Source of the DNA: Halovivax sp.
GTDB lineage: Archaea > Halobacteriota > Halobacteria > Halobacteriales > Natrialbaceae
NCBI GenBank assembly: GCA_007135505.1
Contig: SLIS01000373.1
Span: 1-7,046 of the forward strand
DNA length: 7,046 nucleotides
Direction: 5' to 3'
Position numbers and translations under genes: made by a program
Shown: piece by piece, positions 6,298 to 7,046 of the stretch
How the letters are laid out: the number at the start of each line of letters is the position of its first letter
Numbering within the stretch: position 1 is the first letter of the stretch
The notes under the pieces: model-generated
Databases searched by the model: none
Told to the model about the DNA's origin: nothing
Seen by the model: only the letters and a program-made list of their open reading frames with translations

Positions 6298-6332
6298 AGC
6301 GGTTCGACGCCGGCGAACTCGATCGAACCGCT
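6298..6332. terminator. inverted repeat between convergent genes, possible bidirectional terminator
   Basis: The 10-bp arms agcggttcga (6298-6307) and tcgaaccgct (6323-6332) pair perfectly around a 15-base spacer that contains cgccggcg, itself a palindrome. The element lies entirely in the 67-bp gap between the stops of the EamA transporter and the winged-helix regulator. No U-rich tail follows on either strand, so the terminator role is inferred from position only. Confidence 0.45.
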
Positions 6333-6342
6333 GTCTCTGCCG

Positions 6343-6702
6343 TCACTCGACCAGCTGGTCCTGGAGCTTGTTCTTGGCCTCGGTGCGACGCTTCTGTGAG
6401 CACTGGGGGGCGTCGTCGCTGAAGTCGACCTCGATCTCGTCCAGGGTTCGCCGATAGATATTCGTTCGTCTTCCCTCCTCGGAGAGCTGTCGGCCCTCAC
6501 ACTCGAGGAGTCCGGCTTCGACGAGTTCCTCGATGCGGCGGTAACAGGTTGCGATGGGGATCTCGATGTCGTCGCTGAGCGCCTGTGCGGACTTCGGTGT
6601 CCCGGCTGCACACAGGATCTCGGCGCTGTACTTACTGCCGAGCGCCGACAGTACTGCGTTCGATTCGCCGTCGTTTCGGACCGGACCACCACTCCGTGAC
6701 AT
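6343..6702 (-). CDS. winged helix-turn-helix transcriptional regulator (ArsR-like)
   Basis: This 119-residue cytoplasmic DNA-binding protein resembles the small ArsR-like winged-helix regulators common in haloarchaea. The core is at about residues 15-85. It starts with LGSKYSAEILCAAG (21-34), then a helix-turn-helix with ALSDDIEIPIATCYRRIEEL (41-60; recognition helix ATCYRRIEEL), and a wing LVEAGLLECEGRQLSEEGRRTNIYRRT. The tail is charged (KRRTEAKNKLQDQ). Cysteines are at 31, 53, 68 and 101; Cys53 is in the recognition helix, and no CxC-type ArsR metal site is seen. The ATG at 6702 is chosen because a TATA-like element lies about 25 bp upstream; the in-frame TTG at 6723 would fall in that promoter. 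The gene is convergent with the EamA transporter. Target genes are unknown. Confidence 0.82.
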   Translation of the reverse strand: MSRSGGPVRNDGESNAVLSALGSKYSAEILCAAGTPKSAQALSDDIEIPIATCYRRIEELVEAGLLECEGRQLSEEGRRTNIYRRTLDEIEVDFSDDAPQCSQKRRTEAKNKLQDQLVE

Positions 6703-6721
6703 CGCTGTCCCGACCCTTCCC

Positions 6722-6737
6722 AATTATCAAAGTTGAA
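6722..6737 (-). promoter_or_regulatory. promoter of the winged-helix regulator gene
   Basis: On the minus strand TTTGATAATT (6722-6731), preceded by gattcaac, lies about 25 bp before the ATG at 6702. This fits a TATA element and a leaderless transcript. It is the clearest AT-rich block directly upstream of the gene. Confidence 0.55.
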
Positions 6738-6901
6738 TCTTCCGGTTACCCTGACCATCCAGCCATCCGTAATTTGCAGTCGATTCAGAACGTCGAGACG
6801 AACGCATCACCGGGACTGATCGGTATCAGCTCGCAAAATATCAATTACATGTCAGTGCGGCCGTAGCCGATATACCGTGCGTGAGGAACCGCTGTCGCTC
6901 G

Positions 6902-7027
6902 TCACCGGTAGACGTAGACGAGCCAGAGGGCCGTGACGAGCAGGCTGAGCCCGAGCACGCCCCAGCCCGCGATCTCCATCGGCAGTGCCGGTTCGACGTC
7001 GAGGACGGTGGCCGTGTGTTCGAACAT
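6902..7027 (-). CDS. 41-residue single-helix membrane peptide, function unknown (5' end possibly outside window)
   Basis: A short minus-strand frame runs from ATG 7027 to TGA 6902-6904. It encodes an N-terminal polar part (MFEHTATVLDVEP) and one strong membrane helix (about residues 18-39: EIAGWGVLGLSLLVTALWLVY), ending VYR. The acidic N-terminus with a hydrophobic core and a basic last residue is what a real small membrane peptide looks like, with the N-terminus probably outside. The frame stays open over the 19 bases to the window edge, so the start is not certain. Small one-helix subunits accompany haloarchaeal ba3-type oxidases and other respiratory complexes, and this could be one, but nothing in the window shows it. 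Low-certainty function, moderate-certainty gene. Confidence 0.6.
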   Translation of the reverse strand: MFEHTATVLDVEPALPMEIAGWGVLGLSLLVTALWLVYVYR

Positions 7028-7046
7028 GCCCGAAAGAGTGGTGGCG

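Noticed and set aside
6816..6829. Inverted repeat ctgat-cggt-atcag
   Set aside because: Only 5-bp arms, in a 199-bp gap between two minus-strand genes; expected by chance at this length.

Overview
The window reads as a piece of a haloarchaeal (class Halobacteria) chromosome. It is GC-rich, its predicted proteins are loaded with Asp and Glu, and several genes have a TATA-like element about 25-28 bp before the start codon with no Shine-Dalgarno sequence, the pattern of leaderless haloarchaeal transcripts. It also carries a two-subunit 2-oxoacid:ferredoxin oxidoreductase of the halobacterial type and a Tat-lipoprotein signal. The genus cannot be told from the sequence alone.

Layout, left to right. 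Positions 1-191 are the last 62 codons of chorismate synthase (aroC, + strand, cut by the window edge). Positions 192-598 are a non-coding stretch with weak inverted repeats, an AT-richer patch and the probable promoter of the next operon. Positions 599-3435 hold porA-porB (+), a two-gene operon whose reading frames are 2 bp apart and linked by a clear Shine-Dalgarno sequence. Positions 3436-3589 are a convergent intergenic gap with pyrimidine-rich sequence and three imperfect tandem copies of an 18-bp unit. Positions 3590-3919 (-) encode a small three-helix membrane protein. Positions 3920-4102 are a divergent promoter region with a 14-bp perfect palindrome. Positions 4103-5274 (+) are an Lrp/AsnC-type regulator whose stop codon overlaps (ATGA) the start of a NosL-family Tat lipoprotein. 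Positions 5355-6275 (+) are an EamA/DMT-family transporter. Positions 6276-6342 are a short convergent gap with a 10-bp-stem inverted repeat that starts in it. Positions 6343-6702 (-) are a winged-helix regulator. Positions 6902-7027 (-) encode a 41-residue single-helix membrane peptide at the right edge.

How the genes relate. aroC and porAB are housekeeping metabolism: aromatic amino acid biosynthesis and ferredoxin-linked oxidative decarboxylation of a 2-oxoacid, probably pyruvate. The right half looks like a small regulatory and membrane-protein neighbourhood. The one strongly supported functional link is the stop/start overlap between the Lrp-type regulator and the NosL-like protein. NosL proteins are copper chaperones for nitrous oxide reductase, but no nosZ, nosD, nosF or nosY is visible here, so this NosL may serve another cuproprotein. 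That last point is inference. I see no mobile element, CRISPR array, tRNA or rRNA.
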